From Pocillopora verrucosa (lineage: Eukaryota; Cnidaria; Anthozoa; Scleractinia; Pocilloporidae), in contig NC_089313.1 in NCBI RefSeq assembly GCF_036669915.1, positions 16,321,075 through 16,385,074 on the forward strand: 64,000 nucleotides of DNA, read 5' to 3'. Within the stretch, counting starts at the first letter, position 1. Every line of letters begins with the position of its first letter. A model generated the notes under the pieces. It searched no databases. It saw only the letters and a list, made by a program, of their open reading frames with translations, and was not told the DNA's origin. The position numbers and the translations under genes were made by a program. Below are positions 23,801 to 36,281 of the stretch, piece by piece.

Positions 23801-26800
23801 GGCAGTCTATCACAAATGGTTCAATCTGATTGGCTATGCTACTCCCTGTCTATTTTGTGACAGACAATAGGTAGAGTAACAGTGTGCCATGGTAAACAAA
23901 ATATATAAAAACACACTCAAGTCTGACTTGTTGTTTTAAGTTTCAAATGACTAGTAGATTTATACTAAAATTAGAAGGCTAATTCCTCTTAAATACTATA
24001 CATGATAGAAATCTCCAGCTCATAATCTTGTTGTTAAATATATTTAAATTTTACTGATGTGACAGTTTTTCCTTTTAGGCGTTGTTATTACATGCCAATG
24101 AGTCTCCTTCACTAATCTTGTCTGTTTAATGAGGCGAAGGCTTTGTTATTCAAATAGCTAGATCAGCGTCAGTTGCACCTTTCTTTTCTTTTCTTAGCAA
24201 AGTAACATAAAGAAACTGAGTGCCTCATCCTAAACACATTACCTTTATTATACCAATTGAGCCAAAAAGATCTTTGATGTCTGCTTCTGTAACCGTAGAG
24301 GAAAGATTTGAAATGAAGACCTGATCTGTTTCATACTCTTTCCCTGCAAAATCAAAACCAAAAAAAAACTCATTTCCATTTGGGGTGATCTAAACCCAAT
24401 CACTGTACAGAATGAGAACACCCAATCAATAGGTGCACAATCATCTTGGCAATCACATAGGTAAAAGGTCTCACCTGGATCTTGCTGTCCACCTCCAGAA
24501 GAGTTACCTGGATTAAAAAAAGGACAAAAAGAACCACTTAGTCATGACAAGAACACTGACAATTGAGATGCTATTTATTATAGCAAATATGATTGTGTAC
24601 CATGCCCTGTTCCCTCAAAATCTGTGCCAGTGAAATTGAGGACCCAATACAATCTACCACAATAATGCAACAGCATATTAGAATAACTTCCCTCAATACC
24701 AACCAAACATTCAACAGCACAGTAGTGGCATAAGGCTGCAAAGGACAAATATCAGACAATGTCTCCATTTTGTTTGGACAAAATAGAAATGTGATCCACC
24801 ATTTTATTACATTTCCCCTTTTTTCTAAATCATGTTTTTGTCACCAGAAAATACCCTATCTGTCAAACCTGTTGCCACATATCCATTTTAATCTTTGTTT
24901 GGTAAACAATTCTCCAGAAATTATATACAGCTGCAGTTCAGATTTTGTCAATCATGTGCCAATTTTAGTTAGACATTGACCCACAGTCATTTACAGCTTT
25001 ATATGATTGCCACTTTTTGTGATTGATAAAAACAGAAGGACAAAGTTCCAATAACAGATCCTCAAGAAGGTTTACAACAAAGAGACCACTGGGTAACAAG
25101 TGTCATTACTGTAAACAGGGATTCAAATTTCTTTCTGATTGGAAATACTCTCTGCCCTCTGGATAACTGGATTAAGGAAATGCAATTTATGCAGTCCACA
25201 AAAAAAAACCAACAACATCAACACAACAACAGAAGCTCAGCCTTGATTTTTTAGTTTTGATCATACCAATGACATATCATGCCATTTTTTGCTGGACCTC
25301 TAAAGCACAGAACTACTTACAGTGAAAACCTTGAGAGTGCTATGAGAAGCCCTTAGATTCAGTGAATCCCAGAGAACATGTGCTCTTCCCCACCAATAAG
25401 ACTTTTCATAATTTTTGACATTTAAGTACACTGGATGGATCAAAATCCACCACTGGAGGAAGGAAGAGAAGTCAAACTTCCTTATGACTCACTTGACAGA
25501 CTTTTTGATTCTCAAAACATTATCTCAAAAATGTTGTTCAACATTTCAAAAATATTCAACAATACCTGGTACATGACAAAAACTGTTGAAAAGTCTTAAA
25601 GGTGGCAATTCTCATATGTTTCTTTATGTGGGACAAAAAAAAATCCCACATAAAATCCCCTTGAGCAATGTTCAACAACAGTTGCATAAATCCCTAATTA
25701 CTACATCCTATAAGAGTTTTACATGTAAGGCAAACTAAAAATACTATGATCAGACACTTCTCAGAAGTAAACAACAAAAATAAATTGTCAAGACTTGTTA
25801 CAATCCTTGACAACAGTTTTGAAATACAGTGCAATACAACCAAGCAAATGTTTACTACCACACACAAAGTACACAAGAACTCCGGAGCTCAGTGATCAAG
25901 ACACAAGCTAATATCAGAGGTCATTTTAGAAACCCATAATTTTGACCAATGGCCCTAGAAGAACTTTTTGTAAGCTTATAATTTGAATATACCTGAATGA
26001 CATAAATTTTAAGATCATACCAAAACCATTATGTTCCGATTCAAAATTGGAATATTACCCAATAGCTTACACAGTAAACGATGCCCACATGGATGAAATT
26101 CAGACATGAGCAATAACCAAGCAAGTTGAGGAATGTTTAACACTTTCTTATACCAAACAAGATTAAACTCAGTCTTTTGACCAATGATAACACCAGCTTT
26201 GTTAGCCGACCGGCTGGCGGAGTGATTGAATTACACCACAGACAGCATGTTATAAAACTGCAGGACAGAGCCTGTCTGCATCATGTGACTTACCATAACC
26301 CATATTACTATTGTATCCACCCGGTCGGCTACCTCCTCTGCCACCGCTGTGTATAGTACCAGTAAATGAATTCAATGATCAAGAGTGGGAGGACACTGCC
26401 TTGTACCACAGTACCTCAATCAACCAGTTTAGTAGCAAACACCAATGCTTATTATTAATTTAACCCTTTGACTCCCATGAGTGACCCAAACAGAAATTCT
26501 CCTTACAGTTTCAATACAATATCAACCAGACAAGTGATGAGAGGAAAGAAAAATGTCCATTAGGGGATTATTAGTTGATTCAATACCAAATTATCCAAAC
26601 TAACATCATGAGAATTGTATAGCAGACAGTAAGGAGAATTACTAATTAGATCTTGAGAGTAGAAGGGATAGGTTTTAAACACATTTTAAACTTAGTCAAG
26701 AATAACAGTAGCAGGTTGCAAGTTTTGAAGTTTACCGCAATTCTTGCATTGTTACAGGAGGGGTGCATTCCAGGAACCATGTAATTTTCTATCTCTATGT

Positions 26801-29800
26801 CATTGAAAAAGTATATATAGTAAAATTCCCCTATAACTGTTCAGTTTGGAATTTCAAAGAGTAACTTTACCATTCTAAAATTCTCTTCAAATGTGTTAAA
26901 AAAATTTTTGAAAATAACTTGGTAATCTTGCCACATATGCAAAGCCAAATTACCCAGTACATCAACAGCTGCTTCTCTGATTGCGATAAAAAATCTATAT
27001 TTGAGTTAAGAGTGCCCTTTTCAGCAGCTCTAACCTTTCGAATAGATTGCCAAGATATGGAAAATGAAGATTACGACTTTGTTATGAAACAGGTAAGCAA
27101 CCTGGTTGATAAGCACGATTCAACATGGCTGCATGCAGAGTAGAAATTTTAACACATTTGAAGACAATTTTCCATCATTCAGGGTTACTGTTTGAAATCT
27201 CCTAACTCAGTCAGAATCATTATTTCATATGATATACTTTTCCAAGGTAAAGAGAAATTTTACATCGTCCCCCTAGCATATTTCACTGGTAGGCTTTAAA
27301 AGTACTCCTTAACCTTTCCCCTAAATAGGATTTTATTCCATCCCCCAATTTGACTCCAAGTATTCTTACAAGCTGTGCTTAAACTTTACTGCCACCCACT
27401 GAAGGCAAAGCTATACTAGCCACTTTTCCCTCATAAATTTTCTCCTGATCAACTATCCTAAGCACTTTAGATGGAATATACAGGGCGTGTGGAGTCTGTT
27501 CCTTATATGAATGTTAAATAAATTAATGACCGATTTCTTTTAATAATCTTTTACTTAGATCAAGCCAAGTCTTTTCCCAAGACCCCTCATCCAAAATTTA
27601 TCTGTAACTTTTACTTCAAGATTCATCTCTTAATCAAGGACACCACTGCCCAACGTAGGACTTTGACTAAACCATAAGGGAACTTGTGATGTACATGTAA
27701 CCCCGAACAAAGCTGTTCATGCACTCAAAACATTTTGAGAGCCCTGGTCACTTTTGAAATTGTCTTTCCAGCTGGAAGTTCCTTTGTTTATGTGGAACAA
27801 ATATCTGAGATACCAAGACACTAGAAATATCTTGTGTACCACTTTTTTTGGCATACCCCTCATTGTTTTATTTTTATTTTTTTCAAAGGCCTATCTTTAC
27901 CAGTACATTAAAGATAGAGTTAAATCCCTACAGTATTTATAAAATATTACCCTGACAACAAATCCTCTCATTAAATCTTTCAAACTTGACATTTTTTGTC
28001 ATCAGCACTAGGAACAATTGCTACCCTGGTGGGAAAATCCAAGCTCAACCCACTCTTTTCTGAACCCTGCTGTGGTTTTGGGTGTGGACAACAATTCTAT
28101 AATGCCTGAACGATCTGTAATTTCATATACCCAGAATAGTTCCATTAGGATGAGCCATGGACATACCAGTGCTTAAAACCCTCCACAATGAGGTAAAACA
28201 TTCATCACCCCATTGTGTGAAATCTTTTACAAGGTGCACGCTAAGTATGACCACTGTTCACCAGCACAGGAATAGTTCCCTAAAACCCAAGTTTAATAAA
28301 AAGTGCAACAAGGAAATAGCACATCAGCTCTAACTTAGCAATGATTTTAACATTCCACACAAGACAGGATACAAGACAGGATAAACCAATTTGCACAATA
28401 GAGGAAAATCATCAAATTTCTGGAAAGATTGACAAAAAAATATGAACTACATTGACCCAAATTGATGTTCCAATTTTTTACAGGTTTTGGAGAATAATTT
28501 TTATTTCACTCTTGAAAATACATTTTGTAAAAATCAGTAACTGTGAAGTGATATGCAAAATTTCACTGTGCATTAAAAGGTACCCTGTTTTAAGGCATGT
28601 TGAAATCAACTCCAAGTCTTTCCCATAAGATTGTATCAGAAAGCAAAATAGTGAACATGGCCACACACAAAATAAGTTTGCTTTATCAACTGAGTTGATC
28701 ATGTAAATTTACCACCATAAAGCCTTAGCCCTTCACCCCTTGCCCATTTGCTCTAACAAATGGATAAACCTTTAAACATCAGCTTTAGAAACTCTTGATG
28801 GTGGCCAAACTAGTTAATGAACTTAGTTGATAAAGCAAAATTTATCTTGAACAACCCCCAAGGACGCAGCACCACAGCTGTTTTAGAAACTCTCCCCTAC
28901 AACCCACACACAGCTTACAAGTGTACAATACACACACAGCTCAGATACTAGAAAGATAATCCTATCACTAGCAACAAATACATGTCTAGGGGTAAAATGT
29001 TACAGTTTGCTACAAAACATTTTGCTCCAAAGAGCAGAGGCACCTGTGATTGTAATCATCACAATTGAAAGTCAGTAACCAGTTACATGATGTAAATGTA
29101 TTCAACACCCAAATCCAATTCTTTACCTTCCCTAATGGTTAAACTATACATTGAGAGGGAATTGTTCTTGTTCAAAAACCTGAACCACCTGGTTGAATTA
29201 TTGAGACTACTAAACATGGGTACAAATTCAACAACAAATTTGAAGTAACAGAAGTTATTGAAATTTAACATTTATCCATATCCCATATCGCGGAGAAAAT
29301 GCTCTGATTAATTTTTAATTGCTATAACAAATTCCTGAGAAAGTTTTGAGCCAGAACAACAATTAAAAGAATGCACACCAGTCTCCCCCCAACCTTTAAC
29401 ATGCACAGTTCTAAGGAAAAGGTACAATCTTTTTAAATCTAACCCAAAAATCAAGAGGACACATCTCCATAGTCATCGGTAAAGTTTAGGTGATAGAATG
29501 AAAATCAGAACCTACCCTCTTCCTCCTCCATAGCCACCTCCTCTTCCTCCTCCTCCTTGTCCATAGGAAGAGCCCTGCTGTCCATATCCACCACTACTGC
29601 GTCCACCATCACCTTGATACCCACCACCTTGGTATCCACCTCCACTGCTCTGGCTGCTGCCATAACCACCTTGACCACCAGATTGATACCCTCCAGTCTG
29701 CTGGTATCCCTGTGGTTGCTGGTAGCTTGATCCTCCACTCGCTTGTGAGTAGCCACCACTCTGAGGTTGCTGTTCGTACCCCTGGTACTGTGTTGAAGAT

Positions 29801-31337
29801 GCTTGCTGGTAGCCACCTGAGCTGCTGTCTGTCTGGTAGCCTGTGTAACCTGTTGAGGCACTCTGGTATCCAGTTGCTGCACTATATGCTGGAGCTCCTC
29901 CTTGAGCTGGGGCCTGGTAACCAGTTGACTGGTAAGAGCTGGTAGGAGCTTGGTAACCAGAAGATTGGTAACTTTGAGCTCCACCATAACTAAGACAAAA
30001 ATGTTAAAGACAAATTACAACAGGTACTACTATAGTTATCATAGCACTGAATGAGGGGTAGGACTTCAAAGAAGAATTGATATCTATTCCTCTTAGTTCT
30101 TGTCCTCCTCTAAAAGTTTCTCTTGATCAAGGTTTCTATCTATAAAGAGATGTGACTCAAACATGGAGAATTTAGACCATAGACCTTTTAATTTTAGAGC
30201 AAGATGAAATATTTGACCCTGCATCTCCTAATATCTGTGTGCATATTCTCTGTCCAGTTCTTTACATGTTTCCTATGGTACTAACAAGGATAATTTGTGA
30301 AAAGTCCAGAACCTCTTAAGTTGGCAATCAATTCCCTTATTCTTATAACCATTATGTTTGACTTAGGGGTGAAAAGGTGAGGAGAAATTAACTGCTGGTC
30401 ACTCTCAAGAGTTAAATGTTTAAAATAGCTGCAGAAGGCTTGCCAGCAAGCTGGGTTTTAATGAGAACTGGTCATCTCTCAAACACAACATAAGAGGAAT
30501 CATTCCTTTTAACTGCCTCACCTAGCACCTCCTGTTCCACCATACATTGCTGCCCCACCACTCTGACCATATCCACCCCCATCTGAGGGAAAAAAATCAT
30601 CAATATATTATTATAATAGACGTGAGTGAAAGAACAAACATTGGGAAGGGGGGTTGAAACCAACAGTAACCTAGTAGTCAGTGACAAGTAAACAATGGAT
30701 AAAAGTCTGTTGATTTGTTAATCTGGAGCCAAGCAAAAAGTTCTCATTCATGTTTCAGTCACCTCCAAATTGAAAGAATGAATCCTACTTTTATCTCATA
30801 TTTTACCGTGGAATTGCTGAAATATCACAGAAGGAAATTTTTGTCAGCCGACGCTTTATTCGGTAACCCTGATCAACTTCTCCGTGCTTTTGACCAGACA
30901 CTCTTTTGGGATACTCGTGTGCAACCACTTCCTCAGTAAATGATGGCTACAAAGCCGCTGCCTCCACAATATTTTTAAGCAGCAAGCTTCGAGACGTTTG
31001 ACAAATATTGTGTTGTATACCCTACACAAAATGACCACCTTGTCATTATAAGTGTGAGCTTCTGGCTTTAGATGTCGATCAAAAGTACTACAAACTAAAT
31101 ACCTCCCTCAAGAAGTAGTTTACACGTTTCTCTTACATGATATAGGCTTTGGATCGTTTGAATCGGTACTTTTAGAACACTGTTTAAGCAATTCGCGAGC
31201 GTGACAATGGAAAGCTTCAGTGATTTCAGTTGACATGTGAACTTGTGAAATAGGTAATCTCGCCAATATTCGATGGAGATTTAGAAATCAAGTAGACTAA
31301 AAAGCATCAAAAGCTACTTACATCCTTGGTCCGCCAT
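20815..31337 (-). CDS. FUS/EWSR1/TAF15: FET-family RNA-binding protein (EWSR1/FUS/TAF15 orthologue)
   Basis: FET proteins bind RNA and RNA polymerase II, couple transcription to splicing and form condensates. Thirteen minus-strand exons close in phase: 31322-31337, 30522-30582, 29516-29989, 26294-26346, 24475-24507, 24243-24343, 23629-23691, 23448-23511, 22710-22802, 22140-22257, 21700-21779, 21451-21577, 20815-20854; 440 residues. Order: low-complexity S/Y/G/Q prion-like region (about 1-180, repeated GYQ and SYQ); RGG linker; RRM (about 215-300) with DQVFISNL, KKTGNPKIWIY and the FET hallmark KGEATVTYDDPP; RGG; RanBP2-type zinc finger (GDWDCPSCGNMNF, then C-x2-C); G/R-rich RGG3; C-terminal RQERRDRPY, the PY nuclear localisation signal read by transportin, identical to the end of EWSR1. 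Invertebrates usually have one such gene, so it likely represents the pre-duplication FET gene. Divergently paired with RNF34. Confidence 0.96.
21259..21413. repeat. Family B copy, decayed
   Basis: Contains TTTCTTCTTACAATAGCACC, CACACATTAAGGTCACAAGG and GAACAGTATGGATAATATGG. Ends just before a FET exon. Confidence 0.6.
23191..23337. repeat. Family B copy, 5' part missing
   Basis: Contains CATTAAGATCATGAGAATAA and GGAGAATATGGATACTGATG; ends GTGTGAAAGATTAA. In a FET intron. Confidence 0.7.
26347..29515 (-). other. 3.2-kb intron 3 of the FET gene
   Basis: This is by far the longest intron of the gene and lies right after the exon for the prion-like region. It holds a family A repeat (26461-26671). 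I found no convincing internal exon; the longest open frames (for example 26919-27143 plus) show no family pattern. Confidence 0.6.
26461..26671. repeat. Family A copy
   Basis: Starts TAACCCTTTGACTCCCATGA; contains AGTAAGGAGAATTACTAATT; ends near GAGAGTAGAAGGGATAGG. In FET intron 3. Confidence 0.8.
30214..30421. repeat. Family B copy
   Basis: Starts GACCCTGCATCTCCTAATAT; contains GCATATTCTCTGTCCAGTTC; ends TCAAGAGTTAAATGTTT. In FET intron 2. Confidence 0.7.
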
Positions 31338-31603
31338 TGTAAATTCCTAACAAGGTAAAATTCTTCGATTTAATGACAGAGAGAAAGCGTGTGAAACCGA
31401 AAGCAAGAACCCAAGACACGCCACGCTTCTTGGTCATATCCTGCCTCGTTTTCAAATCATACGTCATAACACTTTCCTCGTCTTAGTTCCTCAGCACGTT
31501 CTTTGGGTTTCCTTCTACACACTGTTGAGTTTTCGATTTAAGGAATTTACAGTTTCATTTTTGAACCGAAATACTAGTCTTTCCACCTACTTTGTTGCCT
31601 GTT
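31338..31603. promoter_or_regulatory. Shared divergent promoter of the FET gene and RNF34
   Basis: The ATGs of the two genes are 266 bases apart on opposite strands. A CRE-like TACGTCA is at about 31461. No TATA box was recognised. Co-regulation is inferred from the geometry only. Confidence 0.6.
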
Positions 31604-34600
31604 ATGGGCGCTGGTGGTATTAATGGAGAGCTAAGAGATCACTCAGAACACGTTGATGCTATATTTCGCTCGCATTTTAATGTAATTAACGGCAGACCAT
31701 CAACATCTGCATCGTCTCCCTCTTCCCGTCCGACTCGAGGAACTGCATCCTCAGGTAGTAGCAGTTCGAATATTTCTCTGAACGGTTTCGAAGAAATGGC
31801 CTGTTTTAGCTGCAGCTCCAATTTTACCTTGTTCAAGCGGAAGGTAATAGCCTAGGTTAAGCGAATTGGTAGTTTTTTTAGGATTAATTCAGCATCTGGT
31901 TTGTTTATAGTAAGGGTACTTTTATGCACTGTCTGTCTCGGCTTTTATGAAAGATTTGAATGCTTCACCTTCAGGTAATGTTTCACTTTCCGTTTTAGCG
32001 CAAACGTAAAGGATTTCAATCTATTAAGCGTTGGTAATTTTGATCGATTCCAGACTAGTGGCCATAAATAGCATTTTGTTCCCTATTAAATTCATGTGGT
32101 AATTCTAATTTTTTAAAATTAAATGATATAGTTAACATGATGTGCCATTACCAAGAGAACACCTGATCGAAGAGAAACGAATGTTCAAATTATGTTCTGT
32201 ACTGTGCAGTTTCGATATTTTTAATGTGAGTTGCCGTAATCATCGTTCAGACTGTTTACTTTAATTTGTCGTTTTCGAGTCCAAATTATGTAATTGCTTA
32301 GATTTTCACGGGAAGGAATTTCAAAATATCAGACATAAACAAGGGACTACATTCTACAGCCAAAGCTTTATTTATCCACAAACAGCTATTTTCCGGTCAT
32401 CATTATTTAACAGTGCCCTTTAGATATTGATCGGTTCTCATTCCAAGTAAATATTTGAACATGTTTCTTTCAATGTTGTGGCAACATAGAGGTTATTTAC
32501 ATTAACAATTTGAGGGTTGATACCGACAAGAATTTCTTTTGACCAAGTCTAATTCGGGTATGATCCCTTAAATATTTCCCATTTTCTGCTGTTTTTGCTG
32601 ATGTACTTAGTGTGAATAGTATTTGTTTTGTCTAAGTTTAAAATGTGTAATTATTTAAACCTTTTCTTGTTAATATAGTTTCACCTTTAAAGTAGAAACA
32701 TATGTAATGTGAAGATGCTGTGGTCTTCTAGAAAAAAATTAATCAGATTAGCTCCTGCCTTGATATTTTGATGAAAGCTTCATTTCTTAAAGTTATTGTA
32801 AAGAAAGTTAAAGATTTACATCTTCATAAATATTTAGAAAATATTAAATAGCTGAGGCAATTTTCAAACAAAATTATTCCCATCAGTTCAACTCTTTGAA
32901 ATTACTAGACTTGATCTGTCTGTACTCTCAATAACTAGGATTAATCTAAATTTTTTATACCTTAAGAAATTAAGCTATTCCCTACTATATAACTTATCTT
33001 GGTTTTGAAGTTTTGAAAGCCATCTTAATGGTAATCAAGTTGGAAAGAAAAGCAGACAAATGATTGAATAAACTCAATATAGCCATGAAAGGATTCTGTT
33101 TATTAAATTTTTAAGGTCCTCTGCACTATAGTTTGCATTGTGAAAATTTTTATAAATTATCCTGTACACTTTTTGGTGTATTTTTTTCCAATAGATTTCA
33201 TGTCTTTCATTAAGTCTAAGCAGAAAATATAAAAAATAATACCACTTGCCCAATTCTAATATAGGTAGAATTCTTGAGAGTTTTCAACATGAATCCTTTC
33301 AATAAAAGGTAAAATTGCCATTTTAATTCAGTGTTTCAACTTTCAAGTTTTTACCATAGTATTGGATAAATGATGAAAACTGGGGTAAAAAAAACAACTA
33401 TGGTAAGGTCTATTGCTTGTCCAATAATATTCTAGCCTTGGTTGACTTACATTTCTTAAAGCACTTATTATCAGTCATAGAAGTGGTAGGAAATCAAGCT
33501 AAAAAATGTACCCATTGCATTTGATCGTAATAAAAATTAAGCCATGCTGATACCTGAACTACCCCAAACTGCTTGTCACAAAATTTTCCCTGCCACTCCC
33601 TTTTATTGGAATTTTGTCCCCAACTTGTTACCATTGTTAGATGATAAGTAAACCACTCAGAATATGTCTTTTGGACCTTAACTTTGATGACTGCAGAGGG
33701 TAACAGTAAGATGTTACAAAGCATCACCAATGTGATTGCCAATCTTAGCTGACATTGTTCTTTTTCTTTCTAAGGATTTGTAGTTTATTTCTGGCTGACA
33801 CCATTGTGATATGTCCTTTAACAAGCATGGAAAGACTTGATTCATCTCTTATTTCATACTGTTCATCATTTTATTTCAGAATCTATGTCGAAACTGTAAA
33901 AGACACTACTGCAATGACTGCATTTCAAGAGAACTTAAATTTATTCCAGGAGAGAATAGCAGACACTGCCTCACCTGTAGAGCCCTTCAATCCCCAATTG
34001 CATACAGAGATCACCTGATAAGGTTGAAAGTCAAAGACCTCCAAGAATATTTAAGGTCTAAACAAATCTCCATGAATCATTGTAGAGAGAAGCGTGACCT
34101 TGTAGAATTAATATTACGGCATGTAGAGGGAGGAACAAATACAGCTCCCTCATCTACTGCGGCTCAGCCTCAACAAGGAAGGCAACCATCACAGACAAAT
34201 CCTTCACATCCTCATGCACCAGATGCCATTTACACACGGCTAGGTCAGCCAAGGAGTTCGCATTCTCAACCAACTCAAAGAACTCGGCCTGTTCAGGTCT
34301 GTATCATCATTTATAGCCAGGATATTACTAATAATTTAAAGTGACATGGCACAAAGTGTTGTTTTTTTCCTTTTTTTATTCAAAGTAATTTACTGGCTTG
34401 ATGCAGTGTTCTCTGGCAGGGAGTTTTAATAGGCCAGCCATAAATAAAGAAAAACTCTTGAAGATAGGAGTAGCCAGTGACATTACTGGACACCATTGCT
34501 TCAGGAGAACACTGAGGATGTCTTCTCCAATTTTGTCTTTGATAGCCTTCTTTAACCCATCAACCCCTAAAGATGATTAGCATCTGGTTTGCAATATCAC

Positions 34601-36281
34601 CCCTGGGAGAAACATTAAGGTCACAAATAAGCCCTTAATTGTTTAACAAATTCTCCTTGTCAGTACCAAAAGAAATGTATAGACGAGAGTGTGGAGAATT
34701 TGGATACTGATCAACGTTAGGGTGTAAAGGGTTAAATGTTCATCAAGCAAGATGATTATGAGGAGCCCTTAATTTACTGTGCTTCTTTATTGTCAAGGTT
34801 CCCCCCTCTGCACCACCTGCCTCTCTGAATAAGAGTCTGAGTGAAATCAAGAATGTAGATGAAGTGCAAGAGCTTTCTGTGAAAGAACTCAAGTGTATTC
34901 TTAGGGCAAATTTTGTGGACTTCACGGGCTGCTGTGAAAAGGAAGAGCTCTTGGAGCGAGTTAGAACCCTCTGGAATTCTAAACAAGAATATATCAAAAA
35001 GAAAAGTAAGTACCAAGATCATGTACATTTCTCTGAAAGGATTTTTTTTGGGCAACATTTCTTGTTTGTTTTTGTGGAAAGAGGGTTTGCAAGTAATCAT
35101 GTTTCAAAAGAATGAAGAGAAAACTTGATAAGTATAGAAACAGCAGGTACAGCTACATCTTCATCACTCTTAAAAACATCTTGTGATTACTTTTTGAAGG
35201 TGTTGATATGGATAAACAAACAGTACAAGACTCATTAATTGCACTGTCTTATTTCAGAATTGTTTAATTAAAACATGAAAGTTGCTAAAATTAAAGTGCC
35301 TTATAAATGACAGCCAAAAACGTTCCCTTACCATAAACAAAGTTTGCCAGTCGTCAGTTCTTATTTGCAATTACAATTGTTCCAAAGTCTGCCATGTCAG
35401 CTGTCAGGATAAACATAAGTTATTCCTATGCACAAGCCAGGAGATCTTTATTGGGAAAAACTGCACCAGATGTCTTGCAGAGCACAGATAGGCTCAGTTT
35501 TTCCCAATACCAACCAACCCTGGCTGGTGAATAGCTTTGTCATTTTGTTCTAAGACCTAAAAAAATGCTTGCAAAAGAAATGTAAATAATTTAGAGGTGC
35601 AAATACTGTACAGTGGTTCCAAAGTCAAATATAAATAAAACTCTTTGACATTCTCACTTTAGAAGACTCTTTTTTTTAACACTAAACAAATCATTCAAAA
35701 GGTCAAGCTTCAATGAACTTTTCAAACTAATTTTAGCAAGTTTTTTTAAGGGGCCAAAATGTTATACCCTAAATGTCAGTCCATGGGTTATTTTGTAGTT
35801 CTAGTCCCTATATTGAGGATATTGCAAATTGATTTCTTCTGTTACAGTAAATTTGTCCTATCAACAATATTATTAAATTATAAGTAATTTATGAACGCTC
35901 ATGGAATAGTTTTACTTCTAACTTACGACCCAGCTAGAACAGCACTCAAACCAACTGTGGTCCCATGAAAACTTTTAAATATAATTCCAAGTTATAAAAT
36001 GTATGTAATAACTACACATGTATGTAAATTCAAGTATGTCAACTTCAGAATGTATTTTCCTAACTGCTTTGTTTCCTTCTTTTTTTTTTTTTTCAGGTAC
36101 AATGGCACCTGATGATGATGATAGTGAGGATCAGTGTAAGATTTGTATGGATAATGGAATAGATTGTGTTCTACTCGAGTGTGGTCACATGGTCACTTGT
36201 ACAAACTGCGGCAAGCAGATCTCAGACTGTCCAATTTGTCGACAACATATTTCCAGGATTGTGCATGTGTTTAAAGCTTAA
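31604..36281 (+). CDS. RNF34: RNF34/rififylin E3 ubiquitin ligase (FYVE-like and RING domains)
   Basis: RNF34 and RFFL are RING E3 ligases acting on caspases, p53 and endosomal cargo. Four exons close in phase: 31604-31843, 33880-34296, 34798-35005, 36097-36281 (stop TAA); 349 residues (human 363-372). Residues 67-113 form a FYVE-like zinc finger with eight Cys (67, 70, 83, 86, 91, 94, 110, 113). A SAP-like segment follows ([16 protein letters not shown], then [12 protein letters not shown]). A second conserved helical block has [20 protein letters not shown] then [11 protein letters not shown]. The C-terminal RING (Cys 302, 305, 317, His 319, Cys 323, 326, 333, 336) has [15 protein letters not shown], nearly the same as vertebrate RNF34. 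The start at 31604 (MGAGG) resembles the MGTGAVRG stretch of human RNF34; no earlier in-frame ATG was seen in the exon. Confidence 0.95.
31844..33879 (+). other. Intron 1 of RNF34, nothing recognised
   Basis: Two kilobases of AT-rich intron between the two exons that together encode the FYVE-like finger. No exon, repeat family copy or RNA gene was recognised. Confidence 0.5.
34554..34736. repeat. Family B copy
   Basis: Contains AAAGATGATTAGCATCTGGT and ends GTTAGGGTGTAAAGGGTTAA. In RNF34 intron 2. Confidence 0.75.

Noticed and set aside
26919..27143. 74-codon plus-strand open frame in FET intron 3
   Set aside because: No recognisable domain, no clear splice context, opposite strand to the gene. 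Length is within chance for AT-rich DNA.
29712..29945. Plus-strand frame inside the FET prion-like exon, and the minus-strand track frame at 29505-29987
   Set aside because: Both are off-frame readings of exon 3; the spliced frame gives the S/Y/G/Q-rich protein.
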